In this document: piece after piece, positions 34,358 through 44,624 of the stretch
How positions within the stretch are numbered: position 1 is the first letter of the stretch
Layout: each line of letters begins with the position of its first letter
Assembly: GCA_026003615.1 (NCBI GenBank)
Contig: BPHQ01000002.1
Location: forward strand, 62,001-126,000
Source: Bellilinea sp.
Lineage (GTDB): Bacteria > Chloroflexota > Anaerolineae > Anaerolineales > Anaerolineaceae
Reading direction: 5' to 3'
DNA length: 64,000 bases
The notes under the pieces: generated by a model
What the model was told of the DNA's origin: nothing
The model's input: only the letters and a program-made list of their open reading frames with translations
Database searches by the model: none
Made by a program: the position numbers and the translations under genes

Positions 34358-37300
34358 TTAATCGGAACTGGTGATATTAGCGACCGAAATTCGATGAACG
34401 TCCTGATCGTTGTTTTTGTTTTCCTGTAGTGCTTTGAAACGTCCGTATTCAAATCCTGTTCCGGCAGGAATCAACTTACCGATGATCACATTTTCTTTCA
34501 ACCCATACAGTGGATCCTCGGCTCCGGCAATGGCGGCTCCCGCCAGAACTTTGATCGTGTGTTGGAAAGAGGAAGCAGAGAGGAACGAATCGGTGCTTAA
34601 GGACGCCTTGGTCACACCCAGCAAAATTTCCGCAAAGCGGGCGGGTTGTTTACCTTCTCGAATCATCTGTTCATTAACCCGGCGCAATTCAAGACGATCC
34701 ACAATATCCATCGGCAGGTAATGCGTATCACCCGGCCGGATGACCTGGACCCTGCCCATCATTTTGCGGATAATCACCTCAAAGTGTTTATCGTTGATAT
34801 TTTGACCCTGAGCGCGATACACTTTCTGAATTTCGCTCAGCAGGTACAGTTGACAGGCATCGCGCCCTTTGATTTTTAAGATGGTGTGCGGGTTCAAAGA
34901 ACCTTCGGTCAGGGGCTGACCGGCTTCAACATGTTCACCATCCTTGATTAAAATGCGGGATGTTGAAGGAATTTCGTATTCCTCCGATTCGCGTTGTTCA
35001 TAAGTAACAATCACTTTGCGGCCTTCAATTCGCACCCGCCCGGTGTGTTGGGCGGTGATGGACGCCTCACCTTGTACCGCAATCGGATCACTCAAGGATA
35101 CTGTTCCCTCATCCTTGACCACAATATCCCATTCTTCCGGAATTTCATACTCGTCACTGACCAGTTCGCTGTGTTCGACTCTGACCACCCGCTGGTCGCT
35201 GTAACGGTCGGACTGAATGATCTTTGCCACGCCAGAAATGCGGGTAATCACAGCTTCACCTTTGGGAGTTCGTCGAGCCTCGAACAACTCCTCCACACGC
35301 GGCAAACCAGTGGTAATGTCGCCACCGGCAGCCACACCACCCGTGTGGAATGTACGCAAAGTCAACTGAGTACCCGGTTCACCAATGGACTGGGCCGCAA
35401 CAATTCCAACGGCTGCCCCCAATTCCACCATTTTACCGCGCCCGAGATCCATCCCATAACATTTGGCACAAACACCGTGAATTAACTCACAGGTGAGTGG
35501 CGAGCGCACCTTAACTTCATCAATACCGGCTTGCAGCAAGCGGCGGATGCGGTCATGGTCGAGCAAATCATCTCGTTCGGCAAGCACCTCACCGGTCAAC
35601 GGATCAATGACCCGTTGGGCAACCGTTCGCCCGTACAGCCTTGCGCTCATCGGCTGACCAGCGACATCATCCGATTTCCGGATCCAGATGCCCTCCTGGG
35701 TTCCACAATCTACCTCATTGACAATCATATCTTGGGCCACATCAACCAACCGGCGGGTCAAATAACCCGCATCAGCCGTGCGCAGGGCTGTGTCTGCCAG
35801 ACCTTTGCGCGCACCATGGGTAGAGATGAAGTACTCCAGTGCAGTCAAACCTTCGCGGAAATTGGATTGAATCGGCAAGCGGATGATACGACCGGCTGGA
35901 TCCGCCATCAAACCACGCATTCCAGCCAGCTGAGAAATCGGCCCAAAACCGCCTTTCGTGGCACCCGAATTCGCCATTGTCGCCAGGTTACCAGTTGGAT
36001 TCATGGCACGGCGCACGGCGTCAGCCACTTCTTTGGTGGTTTGCTGCCAGATTTCAATTTCGCGCTCGTTGCGTTCCTGTTCAGTCAACAAACCGCGCCG
36101 GTAAGATCGTTGAACATTTTCAATTTTTTGTTGGGCGCGTTCCAATATTTCTTTCTTATCTGCCGGCATGGTGATGTCATCCACCGAAATGGTTGCACCA
36201 GAACGCATGGCATACTCAAAGCCAATGTCTTTGATCCGGTCAGCCACCTCGGTAGTGACATCCTCACCGCAAAATTCGTACACATCAGCAATCAGGTCTT
36301 TGACACCGCCTTTATCCAGCGTCTCGTTAACAAACTGCACCTTTTCCGGCAGAATACGGTTGAACAACGCCCGCCCCACCGTAGTTTCAACCATTGTCCG
36401 GCGAGGTTCCATTAAACGATTGTTCTGATCATCGTACCATGTGTCCACAACCAGCTTGATTCGGGTGTGAACATCCACCTGTTCCAGCTGGTATGCCAGT
36501 TCCACCTCATCCAAATTGGCAAAGTAACGGCCATTACCAGGGTGTTCCTTGTCATCGGTCATGGTCAAATAATAAACACCCAACACCATGTCTTTCGATG
36601 GGCTGATGATTGGTTCGCCATCTGCCGGTTTGAGCAAATTGCGTGAAGAAAGCATTAGCTCGCGTGCTTCCCGCACTGCCTTCTCGGAAAGCGGAACGTG
36701 AACTGCCATCTGATCACCGTCAAAGTCGGCATTGAAAGCGGTGGTCACCAGCGGATGCAATTGAATGGCACTGCCTTCAATCAAAATTGGTTCAAAGGCC
36801 TGAATACCAAGTCGGTGGAGCGTCGGCGCACGATTTAACAGCACTGGCCGATCCTTAATCACCTCTTCGAGGACTTCCCAAACCTCTGGGCGGTTGCGTT
36901 CGATAAACCGGCGGGCGCCTTTCACATTGGCTGCATAACCATGAGCGACCAGTCGTGCAATCACAAAGGGACGGAACAATTCCAAAGCCATGGTTTTGGG
37001 AAGGCCGCATTGATACAATTTGAGGGTCGGGCCGACCACAATTACCGAACGGCCAGAGTAGTCCACTCGCTTCCCCAGCAGATTGCGGCGGAAGCGACCT
37101 TTCTTGCCTTTTAGCATATCGCTCAAAGACTTCAATTCTCGTCGGCCTCTCCGTGAAAGAGCCTTACCGCGTTGAGAATTATCAATTAGCGAGTCTACCG
37201 CCTCCTGAAGCATGCGCTTTTCATTGCGTACGATCACATCCGGCGCCCCTAACTCGAGAAGACGTTTTAGACGATTGTTTCGATTGATCACCCGCCGATA

Positions 37301-38605
37301 AAGGTCATTCAAATCCGAGGTGGCAAAACGTCCACCATCCAGCTGAACCATCGGGCGCAAGTCGGGTGGAATGACCGGTAAAACCGTTAAAATCATCCAT
37401 TCGGGGCGATTCTGCGAGCGGCGAAACGCTTCAACTACCTTGAGGCGGGTGGTTGCTTTTTTGCGTTTCTGTTTGCTTTTGGAAGTACGCACCTCATGCC
37501 ACAACTCTTCAGAGAGTTTATCCAGATCCAACCTGCGAAGCACATCGTAGAAGGCCTCTGCACCCATGTCTGCCCGAAAGACCTGGCCCCAGCGTGACTT
37601 AAGTTCGCGATAGCGGTTTTCCGTCAGGAAAGTGAAAGGCCGCAGTTCCTGCAACTCATCCCGCAGACGGGAATTCGCATTTTGAGAAACATTGGATTGG
37701 TCCTCCAGTTGATTGCGCAGGGCTTCCATTTCCATTTCAGCCTGAGCGCGGACCTCATCAATTTGCATTTTGATCTGTTCCAGATCCCGCTGGAATTGAT
37801 CTCGAAATTCGTTTTCCAGCTCGTCCAGCCGTTCCTTGACAACCCGTTGTACCCTTCCGATGTGCTGCGCGGTGATTGTCTCACCGGCTCCAATAATTTC
37901 AGTATTCGTGGCGGAAAATACAATTGCTGTGCGAGTAACATTGCCAATCTTATCCTGCAACTGACGCTCGAGCGACTGGCCTTCTTGAATGACAGGCTCC
38001 AATCGTTGGGCAATCAGTTCATCACGACGGACTTCCATATCCTGCCGGCGCTGGTTCAGTTCGGCAATTTTACGATCACGCGCCTGTTTGACTTCCAGAA
38101 TTCGCGCATTGATTTCGGCTGCCTGTTCTCGTTCCGAAACACTGATTTCATCTTCCAGCCGCTTAAGCGCCTTGTTACGGGCGTCTTCGTCCACATAAGT
38201 CACGATATATTGAGCAAAATAGAGAACACGGTCAAGATTACGGCGTGAAATATCCAGCAGCAGACCCAAATAAGAGGGAACGCGGCGGGTATACCAGATA
38301 TGAGCCACTGGAGTCGCCAATTCAATGTGTCCCATCCGTTCGCGCCGAACAGAGGCACGCGTGACTTCTACACCGCATTTATCACATACAATGCCCTTGT
38401 AGCGTGGATTTTTATACTTTCCACAATAACATTGATAATCTCGGGTGGGACCGAAAATGGCTTCACAGAACAGACCATCTTTTTCGGGCCGCAGTCGGCG
38501 GTAGTTGATGGTTTCGGGTTTCAGTACTTCCCCATACGACCAGCTGCGAATAGTATCGGGGGACGCAAGGCTAATGCGCAGTGCAACTAAGCTTTTCGTT
38601 TCCAC
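34358..38605 (-). CDS. rpoC: DNA-directed RNA polymerase subunit beta'
   Basis: The 1415-residue protein is a complete beta' subunit. The N-terminal zinc finger uses Cys59, Cys61, Cys74 and Cys77; the Mg-binding loop [14 protein letters not shown] lies near residue 625; the second zinc cluster is in the C-terminal half ([19 protein letters not shown]). Residues about 150-330 hold a long charged coiled-coil-like insertion ([20 protein letters not shown]), and a second insertion near residues 1140-1240 carries short repeated beta motifs. GTG is the start, with AGAGGAGG before it. No rpoB lies upstream: the neighbour is a histidine kinase gene, and the gene has its own promoter and terminator. 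Confidence 0.98.
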   Translation of the reverse strand: METKSLVALRISLASPDTIRSWSYGEVLKPETINYRRLRPEKDGLFCEAIFGPTRDYQCYCGKYKNPRYKGIVCDKCGVEVTRASVRRERMGHIELATPVAHIWYTRRVPSYLGLLLDISRRNLDRVLYFAQYIVTYVDEDARNKALKRLEDEISVSEREQAAEINARILEVKQARDRKIAELNQRRQDMEVRRDELIAQRLEPVIQEGQSLERQLQDKIGNVTRTAIVFSATNTEIIGAGETITAQHIGRVQRVVKERLDELENEFRDQFQRDLEQIKMQIDEVRAQAEMEMEALRNQLEDQSNVSQNANSRLRDELQELRPFTFLTENRYRELKSRWGQVFRADMGAEAFYDVLRRLDLDKLSEELWHEVRTSKSKQKRKKATTRLKVVEAFRRSQNRPEWMILTVLPVIPPDLRPMVQLDGGRFATSDLNDLYRRVINRNNRLKRLLELGAPDVIVRNEKRMLQEAVDSLIDNSQRGKALSRRGRRELKSLSDMLKGKKGRFRRNLLGKRVDYSGRSVIVVGPTLKLYQCGLPKTMALELFRPFVIARLVAHGYAANVKGARRFIERNRPEVWEVLEEVIKDRPVLLNRAPTLHRLGIQAFEPILIEGSAIQLHPLVTTAFNADFDGDQMAVHVPLSEKAVREARELMLSSRNLLKPADGEPIISPSKDMVLGVYYLTMTDDKEHPGNGRYFANLDEVELAYQLEQVDVHTRIKLVVDTWYDDQNNRLMEPRRTMVETTVGRALFNRILPEKVQFVNETLDKGGVKDLIADVYEFCGEDVTTEVADRIKDIGFEYAMRSGATISVDDITMPADKKEILERAQQKIENVQRSYRRGLLTEQERNEREIEIWQQTTKEVADAVRRAMNPTGNLATMANSGATKGGFGPISQLAGMRGLMADPAGRIIRLPIQSNFREGLTALEYFISTHGARKGLADTALRTADAGYLTRRLVDVAQDMIVNEVDCGTQEGIWIRKSDDVAGQPMSARLYGRTVAQRVIDPLTGEVLAERDDLLDHDRIRRLLQAGIDEVKVRSPLTCELIHGVCAKCYGMDLGRGKMVELGAAVGIVAAQSIGEPGTQLTLRTFHTGGVAAGGDITTGLPRVEELFEARRTPKGEAVITRISGVAKIIQSDRYSDQRVVRVEHSELVSDEYEIPEEWDIVVKDEGTVSLSDPIAVQGEASITAQHTGRVRIEGRKVIVTYEQRESEEYEIPSTSRILIKDGEHVEAGQPLTEGSLNPHTILKIKGRDACQLYLLSEIQKVYRAQGQNINDKHFEVIIRKMMGRVQVIRPGDTHYLPMDIVDRLELRRVNEQMIREGKQPARFAEILLGVTKASLSTDSFLSASSFQHTIKVLAGAAIAGAEDPLYGLKENVIIGKLIPAGTGFEYGRFKALQENKNNDQDVHRISVANITSSD

Positions 38606-38723
38606 GAACGTGCCTCCTCTTTTATTTCAAACCAGACCATTTAAACAAATAGAAACGCACGAGAAAATTCCCTTGCGTTGAGCTTATGAAATTAATAAAT
38701 CGAACACATGCATGCAAATAATA

Positions 38724-38751
38724 ATTATAGCACAATCTGTCAATATTCAAG
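38724..38751 (-). promoter_or_regulatory. Promoter of rpoC
   Basis: On the minus strand a perfect TATAAT (38724-38729) has the extended TG (TGCTATAAT). CTTGAA at 38746-38751 is a plausible -35 with 16-base spacing. The leader to the GTG would be about 112 bases. Confidence 0.75.
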
Positions 38752-38771
38752 TGTGAATTTTCAATCAATCT

Positions 38772-41700
38772 TCATTTTTTAAGGTTTGAAATACCCCCGT
38801 TTTTTACTGCCTCTTCAGTCATCGTTATCGGTTGGTCCACCGGTAGTTCCATATAAAAGGTGCTTCCCTTGCCCAGTTGACTATCCACCCATACCCGTCC
38901 ATGGTGCCGTTCGGTAATGGATTTTACAATCGCCAGTCCTAGCCCAGAACCCCGTTTCTCGTAGGCTTCTCGTCGCCCACTTCGGTAAAATTTCTCAAAC
39001 AGTCGGGGTAGGTCCAGCGGTGCAATCCCGATACCATTGTCATGCACCTCGAAAATTAATCGTTCATTGCCTGGACGTACCCGTACAACGACCTGACCAT
39101 CGTTGCGCGTGTATTTTATAGCATTATCTACCAGATTAATCAAGGCCTGTTGTAATAATGCCAGATCCGCTTTGATCATCAATCGCTTGCCGTCTTGCGG
39201 GCCTTCAAAGGTTAATTGAATATTCTTTTGAGAAGCATGTGGTTGAAACTGGCGGATAATTTTTTCCACCACAATCATCGGATCCACCTCTTCCAACTTG
39301 AGCGGTATTCCCGACTCAATCCGACTCAGATCTAATAAATTATTCACCAGATGGGTCATATCCTCGACGGTTGAGACAATTTTGTTGACATAGATTTGCT
39401 GCTGGTCGTTCAACTCTCCAATCATGGATAACATGGTGCTGTAACCACGTAAAAGCGTCAGGGGTGTGCGTAAGTCATGGCTGACCGTTGCCACAATCTC
39501 AGATTTGAGCGTGTCCAGTTCTTTATAGTGGGTAATATCCCGTAGTACACAAACCTTGCCGAGTTGAGTGTCCTCCCCCATGACCGGCGCGACACTGGCA
39601 TAAAACACCTTGCCATTCGATAGTTGTATTTCACGTGAGGCAATTCGATCTTCCACTGAACCACCGATCAATCTGATCAGACTTTCTGAGGTCACCACCT
39701 CCTGAAGCGGACGCCCCGGCAATGCCGCCGAAATTAAACCCGGGACATGAATGGCAGCCGGATTGAGCAGCAACAACCGATCCTTCTCATCAAACACCAA
39801 CACCGGCTCAGGCACTGAGGTCAGCACCGCTTCCAAGCGACGCCTGCCAATTTCAGCCGAAGCGTACAAGCGAGAATTTGCAGCAGCTAATGCGGCTTCA
39901 CTTGCCAGCGTATTTAAGAAACGTACTTCATCCTCGGAAAAATTTTTCGGCTTGTCATACGCCAACCAAAAAGCCCCATAATAAGTGGTTTCAAAAAACA
40001 AACCAAAGGCGATCAGGGCAGCAGGATGCGGTTTACTATTTACCGGACTGATTCGGCGAACTCGTGCAGTGTTGGGAATAGAAAGCATGTGATGCGACCG
40101 CATTTGTTCAAAGATTTGATCGTCTAAATGTTGATACATATCTGGCCTTTTTCCCGCACCCCACCTGACCAGTTGATCGCCCTCCAAATCCATCTGCACT
40201 TCCTGAATCAACACAACCCGGGCAGAAACACAATCCTCATCCATAGCCGCTTTAAGAATTGGTTGAATCGCTTCCGAAATTTCCAGATTAGCGGCTACCC
40301 CCTGACTGACAAAAAGAAGGCGATTCAATTCGTCCAACCTCTTTTTCAGGCTGATTCGCATAGATTCGAAGGCTTTGGCCAGCTGTCCGATTTCATCACT
40401 CCCTTTGCTCTCGATAGAATGATCCAATTCTCCGTGTGAAATGCGAACAGCCTGATCCGTCAATTTGAGTAAATTGCGGGTAACGACGCGGACAATGACA
40501 AACATCAGTGCCGCACCGGCACCAAATAAGATCAACAGGATGATCAAAGTTGGCACCGCAATATTCAGCGCAATTTGCTGGGCGACACTGGCCGGAACCC
40601 GCGCCACCACTTGCCAAGGCCTGCCGCTCACCTGCTCAGCAAGAACAAATAAGCGCGTGCCCGTTGGAGATGTATCCTCATACAAACCAGAACCGACTTC
40701 CAGTCTCCCAATGAACTGATCCGCTGCCGTTAAAGGCATGACATTCGATGTCTGGTAAAGAATAATTCCTTGTTCATCCAAAATAAACCCCTCGCCGCCA
40801 TTCTCTAAAACCCCCTCCAATGCACTGAGAGCGGGTTGGGTAAAGGGGTTACTTTCAAAGTCGGTTCTACCGAGGATCGCGCCCTGGATTATTCCTGCCT
40901 CGTCTTTTATGGCTGCAATAAAGGCTACCCGTGCTGATTTTTCGCCGGGATATGGTGGTAGCGGATAAACCTGCACAACCACTCCATTTAACGCCAGTTT
41001 TATCCCCACTTCCTCATCCGGTGAAAGTTTATCGTCCCCGCTTCCTTCTGGAGGATAAGCACTCAGTAATTGAGCGTTTTTATCAAAGACGACCAATTGA
41101 CGAAAATAAGGTACAGCCCGGAGTTGTTCCATTAGGAGAAATTGGATTTCTGAGGGTTGACTTTGAATTAATTCGGGCTTTGCAAAGTCAATAATCAAAC
41201 TCTGCCCGCTTTCCAAGAAATATGGAAGGGATTGAGAAGCAACCTGTGTTAAACCTTGCAGGCGCGATTCCATCATTTGCCGAGCAGCTCGACCGGCCAC
41301 CCACCAGTCTACCAGAATCAAAAGGATAAACAACAACAAGGCGAGCGGCACGGTAAACATTAAAAATCGGCTTTGCAAACTAACTTCACTGGGAGAAGGG
41401 ATCAATTGTACAGGCCTTCGCCAGAATGTCGGTAAAAACAGGTAGACCACCTCGAAAAACAAACCAGCCAAACCCATTTCCATCCCACGAACGAGGTAAA
41501 GCTGCCAGTTTTGTGCAAGGGCAAAGTCCAATCTTTCAGCTAAACTACCGGGAACTGCAAAAAAGGAAATTATTAAAAACAGCGGCAAATACGCAATCCA
41601 TACTGCGAAAGCCCCACCCAAAGGATGGCGTAAAATTTTATAAAATATCGTCCGGTAACTTTGTGAAAGTGCAACACCGAGGAAGAAACCCAAAAATCCC

Positions 41701-42113
41701 CACTCGACAATCGTAAAAAGATCATGGGTTACAAATAATCCCAAAAAAAAGCCATTAAAAAGACCGATCAATAACGAAGGTAGCAAGCCAGCCAATCCTG
41801 CTGCAATAAACACCGGAAAAGCCAAAAACACCAGCACACCCGTCCGGTTCATTTCCAACGGGAGATTAGGTAAAGCTTCTCTCTGAAAAAATGGAGGTCG
41901 GAATTCAATCAGCAGAATAGCCAGCGGTACAAGCAGCAATGTCCACAAGAAGACACTCCACCTGAACGGTTTCCGAAAATCGGAATTGCGCCAAAGATTG
42001 TTTCCGCTGAAAATCAGCAGTGCCAGCAAAACCAGCCATACCACCCATCCTGATGTGTGAAATGGCAGGTAAAAGAAAGGATTTTGAAAAAATTGAAAAT
42101 TAAATAAATTCAT
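38772..42113 (-). CDS. Multidomain membrane sensor histidine kinase
   Basis: The 1113 residues run: a polytopic membrane region (about 1-250, roughly seven spans), a span near 265, an external Cache-like sensor (about 290-520), a span and HAMP linker (about 545-595, RISHGELDHSIESKGSDEIG), a GAF-like domain (about 610-750), a PAS domain (about 770-870), HisKA with the phospho-accepting His near 881 (ATVSHDLRTPLTLLRGYS) and an HATPase domain with N, G1 and G2 boxes (DNAIKYT, VHDNGIGIAP, GSGLGLAIVK). It is longer than usual because of the additional membrane module. No response regulator gene adjoins it directly. The ligand is unknown. Confidence 0.93.
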   Translation of the reverse strand: MNLFNFQFFQNPFFYLPFHTSGWVVWLVLLALLIFSGNNLWRNSDFRKPFRWSVFLWTLLLVPLAILLIEFRPPFFQREALPNLPLEMNRTGVLVFLAFPVFIAAGLAGLLPSLLIGLFNGFFLGLFVTHDLFTIVEWGFLGFFLGVALSQSYRTIFYKILRHPLGGAFAVWIAYLPLFLIISFFAVPGSLAERLDFALAQNWQLYLVRGMEMGLAGLFFEVVYLFLPTFWRRPVQLIPSPSEVSLQSRFLMFTVPLALLLFILLILVDWWVAGRAARQMMESRLQGLTQVASQSLPYFLESGQSLIIDFAKPELIQSQPSEIQFLLMEQLRAVPYFRQLVVFDKNAQLLSAYPPEGSGDDKLSPDEEVGIKLALNGVVVQVYPLPPYPGEKSARVAFIAAIKDEAGIIQGAILGRTDFESNPFTQPALSALEGVLENGGEGFILDEQGIILYQTSNVMPLTAADQFIGRLEVGSGLYEDTSPTGTRLFVLAEQVSGRPWQVVARVPASVAQQIALNIAVPTLIILLILFGAGAALMFVIVRVVTRNLLKLTDQAVRISHGELDHSIESKGSDEIGQLAKAFESMRISLKKRLDELNRLLFVSQGVAANLEISEAIQPILKAAMDEDCVSARVVLIQEVQMDLEGDQLVRWGAGKRPDMYQHLDDQIFEQMRSHHMLSIPNTARVRRISPVNSKPHPAALIAFGLFFETTYYGAFWLAYDKPKNFSEDEVRFLNTLASEAALAAANSRLYASAEIGRRRLEAVLTSVPEPVLVFDEKDRLLLLNPAAIHVPGLISAALPGRPLQEVVTSESLIRLIGGSVEDRIASREIQLSNGKVFYASVAPVMGEDTQLGKVCVLRDITHYKELDTLKSEIVATVSHDLRTPLTLLRGYSTMLSMIGELNDQQQIYVNKIVSTVEDMTHLVNNLLDLSRIESGIPLKLEEVDPMIVVEKIIRQFQPHASQKNIQLTFEGPQDGKRLMIKADLALLQQALINLVDNAIKYTRNDGQVVVRVRPGNERLIFEVHDNGIGIAPLDLPRLFEKFYRSGRREAYEKRGSGLGLAIVKSITERHHGRVWVDSQLGKGSTFYMELPVDQPITMTEEAVKNGGISNLKK

Positions 42114-42130
42114 CTCAACCAGTGGTTAAG

Positions 42131-42139
42131 ATTATAGCA
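42131..42139 (-). promoter_or_regulatory. Extended -10 of the 1113-residue histidine kinase gene
   Basis: TGCTATAAT on the minus strand (hexamer 42131-42136) lies 17 bases before the ATG at 42113. The same nine bases form the rpoC -10. The -35 is poor. Confidence 0.6.
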
Positions 42140-42164
42140 TTGCTCTTTGGATGATGTTTCGGTT

Positions 42165-43505
42165 TTAGCCGACGAATGCGCTTAACCCCGCTTCCCGGTT
42201 GAATCGCTTCCATGCCTGTGCATAGAACAAATCCAATCCTCTTGCCGGCACTTTTAGAACACGCTCCAACCAGTTTTGCTCTGCAATTTGCGATCTGTGA
42301 AAACATTCCTCCGTAAACGCTTTTCGGTCCATTTCACTCTGAGATCGCTTCTCCATTTCCTGAAAAATAAACTCGTCCTCCAAATTATTCCGCTCCAACA
42401 TAAATAAGCGGCCTCGCTCAGGATAATTTCTTAACACCGTTCGGTGAAGAATCTCATGCCTCCAGAACAAGGTGCTCTCATCAAATGTTCCTTGGGGATG
42501 ACCGATGATCTCCTCCGGAAACCCACTGTCAATCCAGACCGGTTTAAAAATACTCAGACACGGTGCGGACGTGCCCGTCAACCAATGGGTAGCCCCATTC
42601 GAAGTCAGGCGACTGACCATAGATCCAACAGATTGACTGCCTCTCACCGGTCCGAATCCAGCATGCATGCAAATTTCTGAACCGGTCAAGCCGCGGTCAA
42701 TTCGGCGTTCTTCCTCACCGATACCGGCATGAGACCGCAGCACCGCAAACATCGTCTTTTCGGTTATTTTTCCGCGTTTGATGGAAAGCAAATCGGTGCT
42801 GCATTTTTGTCGTCGGCGCGCATCACTAAATCGGGTATACAACCAATCGGAATAACAGCGGGCAAAATGAAAATCGGTTTTGGATTGACACCACCCTTGC
42901 TTAATCGCATGTTCAATCAGCCCTGGCGAAGCCATATCCCATGTTTCCCCAATGGTTAAAGCATTGGAAATAGAACGGATATCTTTTACTTTTTCGGCTG
43001 CCCAAAACTTCCCTGCGGTTTCTAACACCCACGCTTCTCTGGCATCTGCCAGAATAAAACTATTGTGATAAACCATCCGATGACGAAAACCGCAATTGCC
43101 ACCCTGGCCGTATTCCTCTAGAAGACCGGTGATACAGTGTAAAGCTTCCTCCGCATTACGGCTGCGTTCCAAAGCCAGACGGATAAAATCCATCCCGATT
43201 AATCCATTTTCCTTCTGATGAGGAACCCGGGTAAACACAGCCTCGTTACCAATAACTACTCCGTGTTCGTTCGCTCCCATTTCAGCACCCCAAATCCAAA
43301 ATGGTTTTGCCAGCAACACCGCATAGGTATGACTTACCTGCGGAACTTCAATATAAGTACATCTAACTCTCGCATTGGTTGGGTGATCGGCTGCCGGAAT
43401 GATAACGACTTCGTGCGCCTCATTGGGTTCTCTATCTGAATTTTTAGCAAAAAATACCGAACCATCCCCCGTTGCATTGCCTAAAACCACCATCGTATCG
43501 CACAT
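42165..43505 (-). CDS. Peptidase C69 / secernin-like hydrolase
   Basis: The protein (446 residues) begins MCDTMVVLGNATGDGSVFFA, so removal of Met exposes Cys2 as the N-terminal nucleophile, as in C69 dipeptidases and secernins of the Ntn-hydrolase fold. AKNSDREPNEAHEVV, EMGANEHGVVIGNEAVF and NALTIGETWDMAS are further family signatures. There is no signal peptide. The family includes dipeptidases and amide hydrolases; secernin substrates are not known. GGGAGGA gives a strong ribosome site. It lies 18 bases after the response-regulator/kinase gene and before the large kinase, so it may be cotranscribed with signalling genes. Confidence 0.88.
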   Translation of the reverse strand: MCDTMVVLGNATGDGSVFFAKNSDREPNEAHEVVIIPAADHPTNARVRCTYIEVPQVSHTYAVLLAKPFWIWGAEMGANEHGVVIGNEAVFTRVPHQKENGLIGMDFIRLALERSRNAEEALHCITGLLEEYGQGGNCGFRHRMVYHNSFILADAREAWVLETAGKFWAAEKVKDIRSISNALTIGETWDMASPGLIEHAIKQGWCQSKTDFHFARCYSDWLYTRFSDARRRQKCSTDLLSIKRGKITEKTMFAVLRSHAGIGEEERRIDRGLTGSEICMHAGFGPVRGSQSVGSMVSRLTSNGATHWLTGTSAPCLSIFKPVWIDSGFPEEIIGHPQGTFDESTLFWRHEILHRTVLRNYPERGRLFMLERNNLEDEFIFQEMEKRSQSEMDRKAFTEECFHRSQIAEQNWLERVLKVPARGLDLFYAQAWKRFNREAGLSAFVG

Positions 43506-43523
43506 ATTGGAATCCTCCCAATT

Positions 43524-44624
43524 TCATCCCAACAGCAAAAAAATCTCCACTTTTGTCCAGTTGCCCGGTTCACTTTGTATACTTAAAGTCCCCTGGTAAA
43601 TATCCAGAATTCGTTTGACAATTTCAAGCCCTAAACCACTATGTTGAGATGGATATAACTTTCTCTCCTTGTAGTTGAATCCAGCCAATCCAGCTATTTG
43701 TTCAGGTGTCATCCCTTTGCCATGATCGGTAAGTTGAATTCTATATAAGCCCTTTTCGCGAAGTATTTCCCCTTTCACGCTAATCATGCTGCCGGCCGGC
43801 GAAAACCGAATTGCATTATCTAGCAACTCCTCAACGAGTTTGTGAAAGTAATTTTCAGAAATACAAATCAGAGCCGGACTAACCTCCAAACGAATATCCT
43901 CTTGCCTGTCAGAACTTTCAGGGATGGCTGCAATGGCTGCCTGAAACTCTTGTTGATTGATCTGAAAACGGGAATGTCTCGCTTTAGTAATCTTTTCCGA
44001 GTCCGAAAGAATTACTTCCAGTTCGGCGTAAAATAGATATTTTTGTAGCGAATGTAGCAACCGATTGGCAGCATGGTGAATATCGCTGACAATTTCAATG
44101 GTTTGCAGGTTGGTTGGTTCGGGGGTTAAGTTCTGGATCAAAAACTCCGAGAATCCCAAAATCACACTCAAAGGGGTCAAAAGCTCATGGGGAAGAGAAA
44201 GACTGATATTGGTTCGCAACTCGATTAATTTTTGCTGTGCCTGCAAACGCAGCTGCTCGTGCTTTAATAAACGTGTTTCAATCGCTTGAAGCAATTCCAA
44301 ACGCGTAAACGGTTTCGTAATATAATCATCCGCCCCTAAAACCATCCCTTTTCGGAAGTCTTCTCGTTGGGTTTTTGCAGTTAAGAAAATGAAGGGGATG
44401 GTAGAAGTAATTGGGCTTTTACTGACGACTGTTAATACCCCATACCCATCTACTTTGGGCATTAAAATATCACACAAAACCAAATCGGGGAATTCCTGCC
44501 AGATTTTGTGGATACCCTCCTCGCCATCTTGGGCACCAACCGCCAGATATCCCTCTTCGCTAAGTAAATCAATGATATTTTCCCGAATATCCGCTTCATC
44601 CTCTATGACAAGAATTTTTTTCAT
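43524..44624 (-). CDS. Response regulator - histidine kinase hybrid
   Basis: The 366-residue protein begins with a receiver domain (MKKILVIEDEADIRENI; phospho-acceptor Asp52 in LVLCDILMPKVDGYG; Lys in YITKPFTRLE) and continues with HisKA (His146 in SLSLPHELLTPLSVI) and an HATPase domain (DNAIRFSPAG, DHGKGMTPEQ, HSGLGLEIVK). No membrane spans or DNA-binding domain are present. Receiver-first kinases usually receive phosphate from another kinase and pass it on, or are switched by it. The upstream PAS kinase, whose stop it overlaps by four bases, is the natural partner. Confidence 0.92.
   Translation of the reverse strand: MKKILVIEDEADIRENIIDLLSEEGYLAVGAQDGEEGIHKIWQEFPDLVLCDILMPKVDGYGVLTVVSKSPITSTIPFIFLTAKTQREDFRKGMVLGADDYITKPFTRLELLQAIETRLLKHEQLRLQAQQKLIELRTNISLSLPHELLTPLSVILGFSEFLIQNLTPEPTNLQTIEIVSDIHHAANRLLHSLQKYLFYAELEVILSDSEKITKARHSRFQINQQEFQAAIAAIPESSDRQEDIRLEVSPALICISENYFHKLVEELLDNAIRFSPAGSMISVKGEILREKGLYRIQLTDHGKGMTPEQIAGLAGFNYKERKLYPSQHSGLGLEIVKRILDIYQGTLSIQSEPGNWTKVEIFLLLG

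Noticed and set aside
35531-36415. 294-codon open frame on the plus strand opposite rpoC
   Set aside because: It lies wholly inside the rpoC coding region in antisense, has no recognisable domain and no promoter or ribosome site.
38738-38743. Perfect TTGACA upstream of rpoC considered as -35
   Set aside because: It is only eight bases from the -10, far too close; CTTGAA at 16-base spacing with the extended -10 is preferred.
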